Shown: positions 17,618-26,007 of the stretch, one piece after another | How the letters are laid out: each line of letters starts with the position of its first letter | Numbering within the stretch: the first letter of the stretch is position 1 | Source of the DNA: an uncultured Ruminococcus sp. | Lineage (GTDB): Bacteria > Bacillota > Clostridia > Oscillospirales > Ruminococcaceae | Assembly (NCBI GenBank): GCA_947345935.1 | Contig: CAMZZN010000004.1 | Coordinates: 1-64,000, forward strand | DNA length: 64,000 nt | Reading direction: 5' to 3' | The notes under the pieces: model-generated | Seen by the model: the letters and a program-made list of their open reading frames with translations, nothing else | What the model was told of the DNA's origin: nothing | The model's database searches: none | Made by a program: the position numbers and the translations under genes

Positions 17618-19306
17618 ATGAAAAACTTTAAGAGATTTACAGCAGCAGTCGCTGCAACATTAATGGCAGCTTCACTTTCTATTCCTATGGCTATGAACGT
17701 TTCGGCAGAAAAAGATATAATTAAATTTACTGGCGAGGTGGGTGAGAATCATCAATACTTTGCATTTAAAATTTTCGGAGGCGAAGTTAAAACAATAGAT
17801 GAAGGTGGTGTACAAAAGACCGAGCTTACAAATATTGTTTGGGCAAATGAGTCAAAATCAGCAGATTTCCTTGATGCTTTAAAGTCAGATACATCAATTG
17901 GAAGTGATTTTTCAGACTGTACTAATGCTGCCGAAGTAGCCGCTGTGCTTGGTACTTATAAGAATAAAAGTCCTGAAGCAAAGGCGTTTGCTAAGTTCGT
18001 AGCTGCAAATAAAGATAAAGTTCAAGGTATAAATGCAATGGCAGCTCCTATTATTGAGGCTAAGTCGGACGGATATTATGTAATAATTGAATCAAGTTTA
18101 ATCAATGGAGACGCTTCTATTCCAACAGACTCTGCTATGACTTCATACCTCCTTGCTGTATATGATGCAAGTGAAGGTGCAGAGCTTGAAGTAAAATCAG
18201 CAATACCGACGGTTATCAAGAAGATCAAAGAAAACTCTACGTTAGATGAAAGCGTTGGTACAACAGATAATAGAATGAGCGATTATGTTATTCCGACAGA
18301 TTACAATGATACTGCCGATTTCAGTATAGGCGATACGGTTCCTTTCCAGATCGTTGGTTCAATGCCGTCCAATATCGACGAGTATGCAAGTTATAAATAT
18401 ATTTTCCACGATACACTTGATTCACAGTTTACACTTGCAGATGAATTTGGAACAAGTGATGTAACAATTACTATTGACGGAACTGAGATTACCTCTGGTT
18501 ATACTGTTACAGCTGTAGACAACGAAATTACAATTACGTTTGCAGACATCAAGAAAGTTGCTACGCTTACAGCAAATTCAAAGGTTGTAGTTGATTATTC
18601 AGCTACATTGAGCAATGCCGCAGTTATCGGACAGAATGGTCAGAAAAACGCCGTATATCTTGAATATTCAAACAATCCTAATGTTGGTGGCGAAGGAGAA
18701 ACAGATACTACAAGTAAAACTCCGAAGGATGAAGTAATTGCATTTACATACGAGCTTGATGTAACAAAGATTGATGGTGCAAATGAAGATTTAAAACTTG
18801 AAGGCGCTAAGTTTAAGCTTCAGGCTACTGATGGTGAACACAAAGATAAGTGGGTAATAGTGGATAAAAATGGTAAGGTTTTAGGTTGGGTTGATACAGA
18901 AGCAGACGGCTCGGAACTTACTTCAAATGATGACGGTATATTTAAGGTAATTGGTCTGGATAAGGGAAACTACAGCTTTAAAGAAATAGACCCTCCCAAG
19001 GGTTATAATATTTTAGAAGATCCGGTTGCGTTTGATATCACTGCAACCATAGGGAATTCTCAGAATGACAATGAAATTACAGGTGATGAGTTATCCTATC
19101 TTCGTCTTACTGTGAATAATCAACAAAAGCCTGGTTCTGTAGGTACAGGTACAGTTGGAATGAGCATTGAGAATAACTCTGGTTCCACTCTCCCCAGCAC
19201 CGGAGGTATGGGTACTACTCTGTTCTACCTCGGCGGCGGCGCTATGGTAGCCGTAGCAGGAATCGTTCTTATTGCAAAGAAGAGAATGAACAAAAATGCA
19301 GAGTAA
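17618..19306 (+). CDS. Major pilin, SpaA type, LPSTG-anchored
   Basis: 562 residues, classic backbone pilin. Signal peptide (FTAAVAATLMAASLSIPMAM). A candidate pilin-motif lysine region lies near residues 195-205 (AIPTVIKKIKENS). An isopeptide-forming fimbrial D2-like domain follows, then a C-terminal Cna_B with an E-box-like YSFKEIDPPKGYNIL. The sorting signal LPSTGG is at 525, followed by a membrane helix and the KKRMNKNAE tail. Its lysine would be joined to the LPST Thr of the next subunit by the class C sortase encoded next. A strong AAGGAG site precedes the ATG. Hairpins flank the gene on both sides, which suits the most abundant subunit of the operon. Confidence 0.93.
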   Translation: MKNFKRFTAAVAATLMAASLSIPMAMNVSAEKDIIKFTGEVGENHQYFAFKIFGGEVKTIDEGGVQKTELTNIVWANESKSADFLDALKSDTSIGSDFSDCTNAAEVAAVLGTYKNKSPEAKAFAKFVAANKDKVQGINAMAAPIIEAKSDGYYVIIESSLINGDASIPTDSAMTSYLLAVYDASEGAELEVKSAIPTVIKKIKENSTLDESVGTTDNRMSDYVIPTDYNDTADFSIGDTVPFQIVGSMPSNIDEYASYKYIFHDTLDSQFTLADEFGTSDVTITIDGTEITSGYTVTAVDNEITITFADIKKVATLTANSKVVVDYSATLSNAAVIGQNGQKNAVYLEYSNNPNVGGEGETDTTSKTPKDEVIAFTYELDVTKIDGANEDLKLEGAKFKLQATDGEHKDKWVIVDKNGKVLGWVDTEADGSELTSNDDGIFKVIGLDKGNYSFKEIDPPKGYNILEDPVAFDITATIGNSQNDNEITGDELSYLRLTVNNQQKPGSVGTGTVGMSIENNSGSTLPSTGGMGTTLFYLGGGAMVAVAGIVLIAKKRMNKNAE

Positions 19307-19348
19307 TTGCTGATTACAGAGCAAAAAATTATTTTATTTAACCTTATT

Positions 19349-19376
19349 CCTGTCGGCGGAGTAATCTGCCGGCAGG
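19349..19376 (+). promoter_or_regulatory. Hairpin between major pilin and sortase genes
   Basis: A 9-bp stem CCTGTCGGC/GCCGGCAGG (one G-U pair in RNA) with no T-tract, just before the sortase ribosome site. It may lower expression of the downstream sortases and minor pilin relative to the major pilin, either by partial termination or by protecting the upstream 3' end. Confidence 0.5.
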
Positions 19377-19392
19377 CGTCAGGGAGGGCTTC

Positions 19393-20277
19393 ATGAGAAA
19401 AAAATCAGGCAGACTTTCAACGATTATTTTAATCATAATACTACTCGTGGGGCTCTACGTGATGCTGTATCCGATAATAAGCAACTGGTGGAACGAGAGG
19501 GTTCAGACCAAAGTAATTGCAAACTATAAAGAGACTGTCGCCGAAATGGACAGCGGCAATATCGAAAAGATTATAAACGAAGCTCACGAATACAACAGGC
19601 AGCTTGTCGGGCTGTATGCTCCTTTTATAAATTATGACAAGATCCCCGGTTATGACGATATACTTAACGTTTCCGGTACGGGAATAATGGGCTATATCAC
19701 GATTCCTGTTATCCGTGCCGAATATCCCATATATCACGGAACAAGTGAGGAGGTTCTCAACATTGCCGCAGGACATTTGCAGGGCTCGTCAATACCGGTC
19801 GGAGGAGCAGATACGCACGCTGTCATATCAGCGCACAGGGGATTGCCCTCTGCCAAGCTTTTTACTGATCTTGACAAAATGGTTGAGGGAGATACTTTTA
19901 CGATAACGATTCTCGATCAGGTCTATACCTACGAGGTAGAAAAAATTCTTACTGTTAAGCCGGAGGATGTAGATAAACTGGCAATAATTCCCGACAAGGA
20001 TTATGTAACGCTGATGACCTGCACTCCGTACGGTGTAAATACTCACCGTCTGCTGCTGCGTTCACGCAGGATAGAAACTGTTTATGACGAAACAGAGGTG
20101 AAAGTCAAGGTAAATCCGGACGCATTACAGGTTGATCCTATGCTTGTTGTGCCGGTTATTTTCACGGTATTTGTTATCATACTGATATTTATCTGGATCA
20201 TTGGCGGTAAAAGGAACAGGACAAAAACGCTGGACTATACAAAAATCAAAATAAAGAACGAAGAGGATGGTGATTGA
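19393..20277 (+). CDS. Class C (pilus-polymerising) sortase
   Basis: 294 residues. N-terminal membrane helix (STIILIIILLVGLYVMLYPI), a sortase beta-barrel with catalytic His in HAVISAHRGLPSAKLF, Cys in TLMTCTPYGVNTHR and Arg in LLLRSRR, and a C-terminal membrane helix (VIFTVFVIILIFIWIIGG). The two membrane segments and the TPYGVNTHRL motif are typical of class C enzymes, which polymerise pilins through lysine isopeptide bonds. Substrates should be the LPSTG pilin upstream and probably the LPSAG and LPQTG partners. An AGGGAGG site precedes the ATG. The downstream minor pilin ORF overlaps its 3' end. Confidence 0.94.
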   Translation: MRKKSGRLSTIILIIILLVGLYVMLYPIISNWWNERVQTKVIANYKETVAEMDSGNIEKIINEAHEYNRQLVGLYAPFINYDKIPGYDDILNVSGTGIMGYITIPVIRAEYPIYHGTSEEVLNIAAGHLQGSSIPVGGADTHAVISAHRGLPSAKLFTDLDKMVEGDTFTITILDQVYTYEVEKILTVKPEDVDKLAIIPDKDYVTLMTCTPYGVNTHRLLLRSRRIETVYDETEVKVKVNPDALQVDPMLVVPVIFTVFVIILIFIWIIGGKRNRTKTLDYTKIKIKNEEDGD

Positions 20278-21319
20278 TGTGCGGGTAAAAAAATATGATC
20301 GTGCAGCGGCATTTATAATATGTGTTATTACGTCTGTTTTGATAATGTTCAGCGGAACGAATATTGGAGTCCGTGCGGAAAAAACGGGTTCGGTATCTCT
20401 CGTGTGTGAAAGCGGAGGTGAAAAGCTTTCCGGAATGACGTGGCGGCTTTATTATGCGGGAAAGCGCAGCGGAAATACGATTGTTCCTGATGGAGAATTT
20501 TCCGGATATAAAGTGACTTTTGGCGATCTGTCGGCAGACGCACTGATGTCGGCGGCTTCAACTCTTGAAAGTTACGCCGTTCTTGACGGTATTGTTCCGA
20601 ATGCTGAGGGAGTCACCGACTCTAACGGAAAGATCAGGTTTGATGATCTCGAAAAGGGAATTTATCTTGTCTGCGGAGATAAGCTGACTGTCGGAAAGGG
20701 AACTTATACTCCTGCTCCGATGTTTGTGGAAGTCTCTGAAAGCGATCCGGATATGACTGCATTTCCTAAGTTCACATATCAGGATGTACTCGGAGCTGAC
20801 ACCGAGAGATTCAGGCTCATGAAGATCTGGGAAAACGACGAGAAGTTTCCGCAGGACAGGGCTGTTTCAATAAGCGTTGAGATATATTGTAATTCGGTTC
20901 TCAAAGAAACAGTAACTCTTAGTGAAGAAAATAGCTGGACATACGACTGGACGGCAAAAACCGGCGATACATGGCGTGTTATAGAAGTAGATATACCGGA
21001 AAATTACACTGTAACATACCGTTCAAATGAAAATCAGTTTGTAATTGTTAATACCCATGAGAACGTTAAGCCGATCGTAACAACGACCACAACGGCTATA
21101 ACAACATCGTCCGGAACAACTACCGGTTCTTCTGTCACAGGTACAACGACTGCCGCAGATGTCCGGACAACAGTGACTACGGTGCGCCAGACGGAATCAA
21201 AGCTTCCCCAGACCGGGCAGCTCTGGTGGCCGGTACCTATACTTGCTCTTGGCGGAATAATTTTTGTAGGAATCGGATGCCGTTTGATCGCAGGAAGCAA
21301 AAAGGAAGATGATCGATGA
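20267..21319 (+). CDS. Minor/basal pilin with Thr-rich linker and LPQTG anchor
   Basis: About 350 residues. Signal peptide (AFIICVITSVLIMFSGTNI), two Cna_B-like domains (~35-165, ending in GIYLVCGD-type strands, and ~170-255 with LMKIWENDEKFPQ, WTYDWTAKTGD and FVIVNTHE), a Thr-rich wall-spanning linker (~260-300), LPQTG at 313 with Pro-Trp-rich flank, a membrane helix and a basic tail. The linker and C-terminal position suggest a basal subunit that attaches the fibre to peptidoglycan. The start is uncertain: ATG 20267 overlaps the sortase gene by 11 bases, and in-frame GTG 20279 has the better-placed GAGG/GGTGAT. The stop overlaps the next sortase start (ATGA). Confidence 0.88.
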   Translation: MVIDVRVKKYDRAAAFIICVITSVLIMFSGTNIGVRAEKTGSVSLVCESGGEKLSGMTWRLYYAGKRSGNTIVPDGEFSGYKVTFGDLSADALMSAASTLESYAVLDGIVPNAEGVTDSNGKIRFDDLEKGIYLVCGDKLTVGKGTYTPAPMFVEVSESDPDMTAFPKFTYQDVLGADTERFRLMKIWENDEKFPQDRAVSISVEIYCNSVLKETVTLSEENSWTYDWTAKTGDTWRVIEVDIPENYTVTYRSNENQFVIVNTHENVKPIVTTTTTAITTSSGTTTGSSVTGTTTAADVRTTVTTVRQTESKLPQTGQLWWPVPILALGGIIFVGIGCRLIAGSKKEDDR

Positions 21320-21966
21320 AAAGAACACATGGAATGTGTTGCATAGCTATCGGGGCAATGCTGCTTATTGCGGCGTTGTCCCTTGTTATCTGTAATTCCC
21401 GTATGAATAAGGAAGCCGAGGAAAATGCGGAACGAGTGCTTACTGCTATGAAGGAAAAAATTCCTGAGCAGACAAAGTCACAGCCTGTCACTGAGTTTGC
21501 CTCAGACGATCTTTTTCATGAATACAAACTCCCTGAAACAACGGAGAAAATTACTGAAGAACCTGTTATTGAAATTGAAAATAATGATTATATCGGCTAT
21601 ATTTCGCTTCCTGCGTTGGGAATCGAGCTTCCCGTTATGAGCAGTTGGAGTTACGATAATCTTAAAATATCGCCATGCCGATATAAGGGCAGCGCTGCCG
21701 GCGGCGATCTTATAATTGCCGCACATAATTATAGTTCTCACTTTGGACGTCTGGATGAGTTCCAGGGCGGCGAAGAGATCATTTTTATTTCCGCAGACGG
21801 AACAGTCTTGAATTATGAGGTTATACAGACGGAGAATATTTCCGGAAAAGATGTTGAAGCAATGGAGTTCGGTTCAGCTGACGAATGGGATCTGACTCTT
21901 TTTACTTGTACTCTCAGCGGTCAGAGCCGTGTGACTGTAAGAGCCGTAATAAAAGAAAGCGAATAA
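21316..21966 (+). CDS. Second sortase of the fibre operon (class undecided)
   Basis: 216 residues. N-terminal membrane helix (IAIGAMLLIAALSLVICNS), a charged stalk, then a short sortase barrel: GYISLPALGIELPVM, catalytic His in LIIAAHNYSSHFG, Cys in LTLFTCTLSGQSRVTVRA with the final Arg. The absence of a C-terminal helix and the TLFTC motif separate it from class C. It is likely to act as the anchoring enzyme that moves the finished fibre to lipid II. It is translationally coupled to the minor pilin gene and is the last gene before a strong terminator. Confidence 0.9.
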   Translation: MKRTHGMCCIAIGAMLLIAALSLVICNSRMNKEAEENAERVLTAMKEKIPEQTKSQPVTEFASDDLFHEYKLPETTEKITEEPVIEIENNDYIGYISLPALGIELPVMSSWSYDNLKISPCRYKGSAAGGDLIIAAHNYSSHFGRLDEFQGGEEIIFISADGTVLNYEVIQTENISGKDVEAMEFGSADEWDLTLFTCTLSGQSRVTVRAVIKESE

Positions 21967-22009
21967 CAAACACCTCCTGAGGTATATTCCGCAGGAGGTG
22001 TTTGTTTTT
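21967..22009 (+). terminator. Rho-independent terminator of the fibre operon
   Basis: A 13-bp stem CAAACACCTCCTG/CAGGAGGTGTTTG (21967-21979 with 21992-22004) followed by TTTTTGG. A weaker AGGATGT/ACATCCT hairpin lies at 22017-22047. Confidence 0.92.
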
Positions 22010-22100
22010 GGTATTTAGGATGTGTTGACTAAGCATAAAAACATCCTTTTGGCAGAAAGTCTACTAAAAAATCCGCACATTATTTTAGTGTCAGCATACC

Positions 22101-24887
22101 TTAATTTACAGATATTAATAGTTTTTTCATAAGACAAAGATCATACGAGTCAATAATACCGTCATTGCAGAGATCGCCGGCTTTCCAGTCTGCAAGTTTT
22201 GTACCGGGAATGTCAAGTATATATTTCTGCAATGCGACAATATCGGCAATATTGAATTTACCATTTGCATCGACATCTCCGATTACCGTCCAGGATGCTT
22301 TAGGTGCGGAGGGTTCGAGAATAAATTTCTGACCGTCTCCTCCCCAGTATTCCCACTGATTGATGTTAGCGCCGTCTTCTGTGCTTATTTCAAATACGTC
22401 AGCGCATGATTTTCCATACGAAGCAGCAGTGAGGATTGAATATGATCCGTCTTTATTGCATTGGAGCATAAACTTCTGTGAACTGTCATTTTTCAGTTCT
22501 GACAATATCATATTTGCTCCATTTTCAGCTGAATTACTCTCAACGGTAAGAGCCTTTCCGTTTGCGTTCAGAATCGTATATGTGCCATCGTTTTGCTTTA
22601 TGATCGTCCAGTTTTGTATGCTGCTTTGTACAGCATTGCCGCTTATATCCGCCATAAACAGTCCGCTGTTGAGATTTTTTATCGTATAAGTTCCGCTGGG
22701 GACGGCAGGATGTACGGGTTCAATTTTCCAGAGTTGACAATCGTAGTTATTATATGCGAACTGATTGATATTTCCACCGTTTTCTGTAGACCATTCAAAT
22801 ACGTCGAGACCGCTTTTTCCGCCTGAACATTTTGAAACAATACCGTAATAATTTCCTTTTTTCACAAGCTTGAAAAGCTGATTGTCTGTTCCGGTATATG
22901 TTTGGAGCTCAACGTTTGTTCCGTCGTCGGCAGTGTTTGAAGCGACTGCGATACATTTTGATTCGTTGCCAAGTGAAGCTATTCTGAAATACTCATTGTC
23001 AACGGCGATAAGTCTCCACTGCTGCGCCCATGATTTGTTGAAATCCCATTGGTGGATATTTGTGCCGTCATCAAGCCTTCCGTCAGGGAGGTCGAGAGAA
23101 AGATTGCTGTTTTTATTTGTTATGTAATAGGAAATACCGCTTATAAGATCAGTACCGCTGATTTTTATGGACTTGCTGTTTTCACCTGCCGTATCGGGAG
23201 ACATAACAAGTTCCGCATTATTGTTTGTATAGTCGGTCAGACCTTGTCTTTCCTTTCCGGTAAATTCCTTTGTCTGAGCGCCCCAGACGGTTTGGTTATT
23301 ATTTCCAACTGCTGTAAACGACATTACCTTAGTGCCCTTTTCGTTTTCTGCGGCAATGAAATATCCGCTGTAACGCTGATTTCCAATTGTAATTGTTGCA
23401 GCTGCATTATCAGCAGCCTGTTCCCATTTTCCTGAAACCGCTCCGGAAATTGTATGATCTGCGTTAAGCTTGATATTTTGATAATTAATAATGTTTCCAT
23501 CAGTTGTATTTCCGTGATTTATATATTCGTAATCGCCTATAATGTCAGCTTCGTCATATCCGCCTGATGCAATGTGATCGCCGCTATATTCAAAAGGTGT
23601 TACGACCGGCCAACCGTCCTCGTTGAAGAACATTTCATGAACACGGACTTCATGGAACTCAAAACCGTCGTCAAATCTTGCATGATAGAAAAGGTACCAT
23701 TTTCCGTCGTCATCACACAGAACGGAATTATGTCCGCACGCCATATAAGCTTTGTCAAGACTGCTGAATTTGTAGTTTCCCATAACTTTAAGTCCAGTGG
23801 AGTCAAGATTGGTATTTGGTTCCATAACAGCCTTTCTTCCTGCCGCATCGTAAAAAGGGCCCGTAGGGCTTTCGGAACGAAAAACACGCATATTATATCC
23901 GCCTTCGGAAACAAGACCGCCGTAAGTTATCCAAAGGTAGTAATATCCCGTGTCAGAATTATATTCAATAAACGGTCCTTCTCCTGATTTATGATATCCG
24001 CCCGAAAGCTTAGTACCGAAGTAACTGTCCACAATGCGTCCGTCGGCAGTCGTTCCACTTTTAGGGTGAATGCATTTGCCTGTTGTTGGATCTATTTCCA
24101 GTGTGAAGATTCCACCTGACCATGAACCGTAGGTCATATACATTTTACCGCTTGTATCATAATAAATAGTAGGATCGATAGCATTTGGGAAAAGCTGATT
24201 GTTAAAGTTTTTGTTGTTAAACCAATCCTTGTTGTAGGAAACCTTTCCATCAGCTATTAACTCGTCAATATTTGTTGACGTATACTTGCGGTTGACTTTT
24301 TTCCGACCGTCTTTACTGGCAGCATAGCTGTCGTTTTCAGTAAATCCGGAATAAATAAGCGTATCTGCAAAAGTAAACGGTCCAGCAGGATTTTTCGATA
24401 CTGCGTAACAAATTACAGAACGCATGTAAGTTGAAGTCGTACAGAAGTACATAACATAAGCGCCCTTTGTTCCGTCTGTATTAACGTATTCGGGATTCCA
24501 TATAACGTCAGGCGCCCATACTGCAAATCCGCTGGAATTTGGATTCAGCTTGTCACAGTCTTCAAGGTTTTCTCCTGCCCAGTCAAATGCTTTTTTAAGG
24601 TTCTGCGACAAGTCACCGAATTCGACGTTATTTGGTGTAGTATACCCATTTGTGAATCGTGTCCAGTTCTGGAGATCGTTTGATCTTGCTGCGTCGATAT
24701 GCGAGCCCCAGACGTAATATGTACCGTCTTTCGCTTTGATTATAGAAGGATCGTGAACGGATACACGTGCTTTTCCGGAGGCTGCGTCGGTGTTGATATT
24801 ATATGAAATATCTGCGTTGAATGCCGAAAACAGCATTGCTCCTGAGAGGGCAAGAGCCGCTGTTTTCCGGAAGGAATTTTTTTTCAT
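22101..24887 (-). CDS. Dockerin-bearing GH43 arabinanase-like enzyme with ricin-type CBM regions
   Basis: 928 residues, secreted. Signal peptide; GH43 five-blade propeller at ~40-430 with catalytic candidates Asp46 (HDPSI), Asp238 (NAIDPT) and Glu303 (SGEGPF); a beta-barrel accessory domain (~440-560) as in large endo-1,5-alpha-L-arabinanases; two ricin-B/CBM13-like regions (~575-715 and ~720-860, with NQFAYNNYDCQLWKI- and INQWEYWGGDGQKF-type repeats); and a C-terminal type I dockerin (DVDANGKFNIADIVALQKYI, then DLCNDGIIDSYDLCLMKKLL). Expected role: cutting arabinan or arabinose side chains of pectin while docked on a cohesin scaffold. No scaffoldin is in the window. It has its own strong promoter. 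Exact GH43 specificity is inferred. Confidence 0.92.
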   Translation of the reverse strand: MKKNSFRKTAALALSGAMLFSAFNADISYNINTDAASGKARVSVHDPSIIKAKDGTYYVWGSHIDAARSNDLQNWTRFTNGYTTPNNVEFGDLSQNLKKAFDWAGENLEDCDKLNPNSSGFAVWAPDVIWNPEYVNTDGTKGAYVMYFCTTSTYMRSVICYAVSKNPAGPFTFADTLIYSGFTENDSYAASKDGRKKVNRKYTSTNIDELIADGKVSYNKDWFNNKNFNNQLFPNAIDPTIYYDTSGKMYMTYGSWSGGIFTLEIDPTTGKCIHPKSGTTADGRIVDSYFGTKLSGGYHKSGEGPFIEYNSDTGYYYLWITYGGLVSEGGYNMRVFRSESPTGPFYDAAGRKAVMEPNTNLDSTGLKVMGNYKFSSLDKAYMACGHNSVLCDDDGKWYLFYHARFDDGFEFHEVRVHEMFFNEDGWPVVTPFEYSGDHIASGGYDEADIIGDYEYINHGNTTDGNIINYQNIKLNADHTISGAVSGKWEQAADNAAATITIGNQRYSGYFIAAENEKGTKVMSFTAVGNNNQTVWGAQTKEFTGKERQGLTDYTNNNAELVMSPDTAGENSKSIKISGTDLISGISYYITNKNSNLSLDLPDGRLDDGTNIHQWDFNKSWAQQWRLIAVDNEYFRIASLGNESKCIAVASNTADDGTNVELQTYTGTDNQLFKLVKKGNYYGIVSKCSGGKSGLDVFEWSTENGGNINQFAYNNYDCQLWKIEPVHPAVPSGTYTIKNLNSGLFMADISGNAVQSSIQNWTIIKQNDGTYTILNANGKALTVESNSAENGANMILSELKNDSSQKFMLQCNKDGSYSILTAASYGKSCADVFEISTEDGANINQWEYWGGDGQKFILEPSAPKASWTVIGDVDANGKFNIADIVALQKYILDIPGTKLADWKAGDLCNDGIIDSYDLCLMKKLLISVN

Positions 24888-24959
24888 ATAGTCACTCCTT
24901 TTTAACCTGTTAAAAGTTTGCCTAATAATTCATTAACAGATTATTAATTATTTTCTTTC

Positions 24960-24988
24960 AGTATACACTATTTTTCTGGATTTGTCAA
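24960..24988 (-). promoter_or_regulatory. Promoter of the GH43 gene
   Basis: On the minus strand: TTGACA (24988-24983), a 17-bp spacer, TATACT (24965-24960). A short inverted repeat TTAAC-CT-GTTAA at 24902-24913 lies in the leader close to the ribosome site. Confidence 0.85.
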
Positions 24989-25031
24989 TAAAAAATGATA
25001 TAACTAAATGGTATTTCAACGAGTAAATATA

Positions 25032-25081
25032 GTCTTAACGCAAAAAGCACGTCTTAATCGGCGTGCTTTTTGCGTTAAGAC
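25032..25081 (-). terminator. Long perfect inverted repeat, terminator
   Basis: Twenty-bp arms (25032-25051 and 25062-25081) around a 10-base loop, with internal AAAAA/TTTTT. It lies just after the small minus-strand gene at 25114 and upstream of the GH43 promoter, so it insulates the two. Confidence 0.8.
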
Positions 25082-25113
25082 CTGTCTGCGTACGATGCAG
25101 AACGGCTTATGAA

Positions 25114-25551
25114 TTATTCCGTTTTATGCGGTTCAAGTATGGTGATAAAGTATTCCAAATTTGACGCTTGATTTGGGAAGCTATCTATATGAGGAGTGGT
25201 TTGAAGGATTACGTCGTCAAATTCCTGCGTATGAATATTGAAAAGTTTCCCCTCAATAATTATTTGATTAGCCATACCTTTCTTGATTGTCAGCTTTTTA
25301 GGCGAATGAAAATCGTACAAAGCGGCGCTTTTTATCGGAATTATAGTATATAGAACCAAAATATTCGTATTCGTAATCGCAGCGAATCCGGAAGCGATTG
25401 CTTTTGAACTAAACAATGTTTTTGTTTTAAGGGAAACTCCGACTGAACACAACGCTTGCGAAGCGAGGGGAGTCAGCAGCTGGTCAAAACATTTTATCAT
25501 ATTTTCTTCCGTGTAACCGGACATTTTATTTAGCATGCCAAATAAGCCCAT
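25114..25551 (-). CDS. Small protein with PH-like fold (unknown function)
   Basis: 145 residues, no signal peptide or membrane segment. After an N-terminal helix (YTEENMIKCFDQLLTPLA), the pattern GFAAITNTNILVLYTIIP, then KKLTIKKGMANQII, then a C-terminal helix, resembles bacterial PH-like (YokE type) domains. This is a pattern judgement. I chose the ATG at 25551 for the AGGAG site at 25559-25563; the frame is open to 25626 without one. The gene has its own consensus promoter and diverges from the ABC-F resistance gene, sharing a palindromic control region with it. Confidence 0.7.
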   Translation of the reverse strand: MGLFGMLNKMSGYTEENMIKCFDQLLTPLASQALCSVGVSLKTKTLFSSKAIASGFAAITNTNILVLYTIIPIKSAALYDFHSPKKLTIKKGMANQIIIEGKLFNIHTQEFDDVILQTTPHIDSFPNQASNLEYFITILEPHKTE

Positions 25552-25659
25552 AGAAATTCTCCTGAATTTTGTAAAACTATTACTTTCAACGTAGTAGTCG
25601 TAAAAATTTGCCGAAAAGGCAAGCATTTATTTTATTTACTCAAACTCCAAGTTTATTCC

Positions 25660-25688
25660 ATTATACTGCAAAACTATTACGTTGTCAA
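25660..25688 (-). promoter_or_regulatory. Promoter of the PH-like gene
   Basis: Minus strand TTGACA (25688-25683), 17-bp spacer, TATAAT (25665-25660): a perfect consensus. Confidence 0.88.
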
Positions 25689-25715
25689 GTTTTTGGATTT
25701 AATTTGTCTCACATC

Positions 25716-25739
25716 ATTGACAAGTCAACACTTGTCAAT
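25716..25739. promoter_or_regulatory. Palindromic operator candidate between divergent promoters
   Basis: Perfect 10-bp arms ATTGACAAGT/ACTTGTCAAT around CAAC. It sits 27 bp from the minus-strand -35 and 22 bp from the plus-strand -35. A related half-site TTGTCAAGT (25682-25690) covers the minus-strand -35. Size and symmetry suit a dimeric repressor; no regulator gene is adjacent. Confidence 0.55.
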
Positions 25740-25761
25740 CAGAAAAAATAATATAACTATA

Positions 25762-25790
25762 TTGACAAATCCGGCATTGTATGGTATAAT
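25762..25790 (+). promoter_or_regulatory. Promoter of the ABC-F gene
   Basis: TTGACA at 25762-25767, 17-bp spacer, TATAAT at 25785-25790: a perfect consensus. The transcript would have a ~210-base leader before the ABC-F start. Confidence 0.9.
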
Positions 25791-25822
25791 CAAAACATAA
25801 TTTAAGAATGTGAGGTGGAAAG

Positions 25823-25834
25823 ATGCGTAAGTAA
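25823..25834 (+). CDS. Three-codon leader peptide (Met-Arg-Lys)
   Basis: ATG-CGT-AAG-TAA preceded by a strong GAGGTGG ribosome site 4 bases upstream, about 25 bases after the expected transcription start. A strong site on so short a frame, followed by a terminator just before a ribosome-protection gene, fits ribosome-mediated attenuation as known for several ABC-F genes (for example Listeria lmo0919). A drug-stalled ribosome here would change leader folding. Confidence 0.6.
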   Translation: MRK

Positions 25835-25957
25835 TCCTGTATTTATTAAGGTATACAAAAAATCAGCGGCAGTATTTCTGTCAGTTTTGTTGTGCCTTTT
25901 TTGCAGGATCAATACGCTTTTCCGTCTGTATATAGGGCAGTTATGCCTCTTTTTGTG

Positions 25958-25992
25958 CAGCCGCAGGAAACGTATATCCTGCGGCTGTTTTT
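25958..25992 (+). terminator. Attenuator terminator upstream of ABC-F gene
   Basis: Stem CAGCCGCAGGA/TCCTGCGGCTG (25958-25968 with 25977-25987) and TTTTTG, directly before AAGGAGG of the ABC-F gene. The sequence TCAGCGGCAG near 25865 could compete with one arm. The 25627-26007 gap thus holds two promoters, a palindrome, a leader peptide and this terminator. Confidence 0.85.
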
Positions 25993-26007
25993 GAAGGAGG
26001 TAATTAC

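Noticed and set aside
24902-24913. Operator for the GH43 gene (TTAAC-CT-GTTAA)
   Set aside because: Only 5-bp arms in AT-rich sequence; too weak to list as a site.
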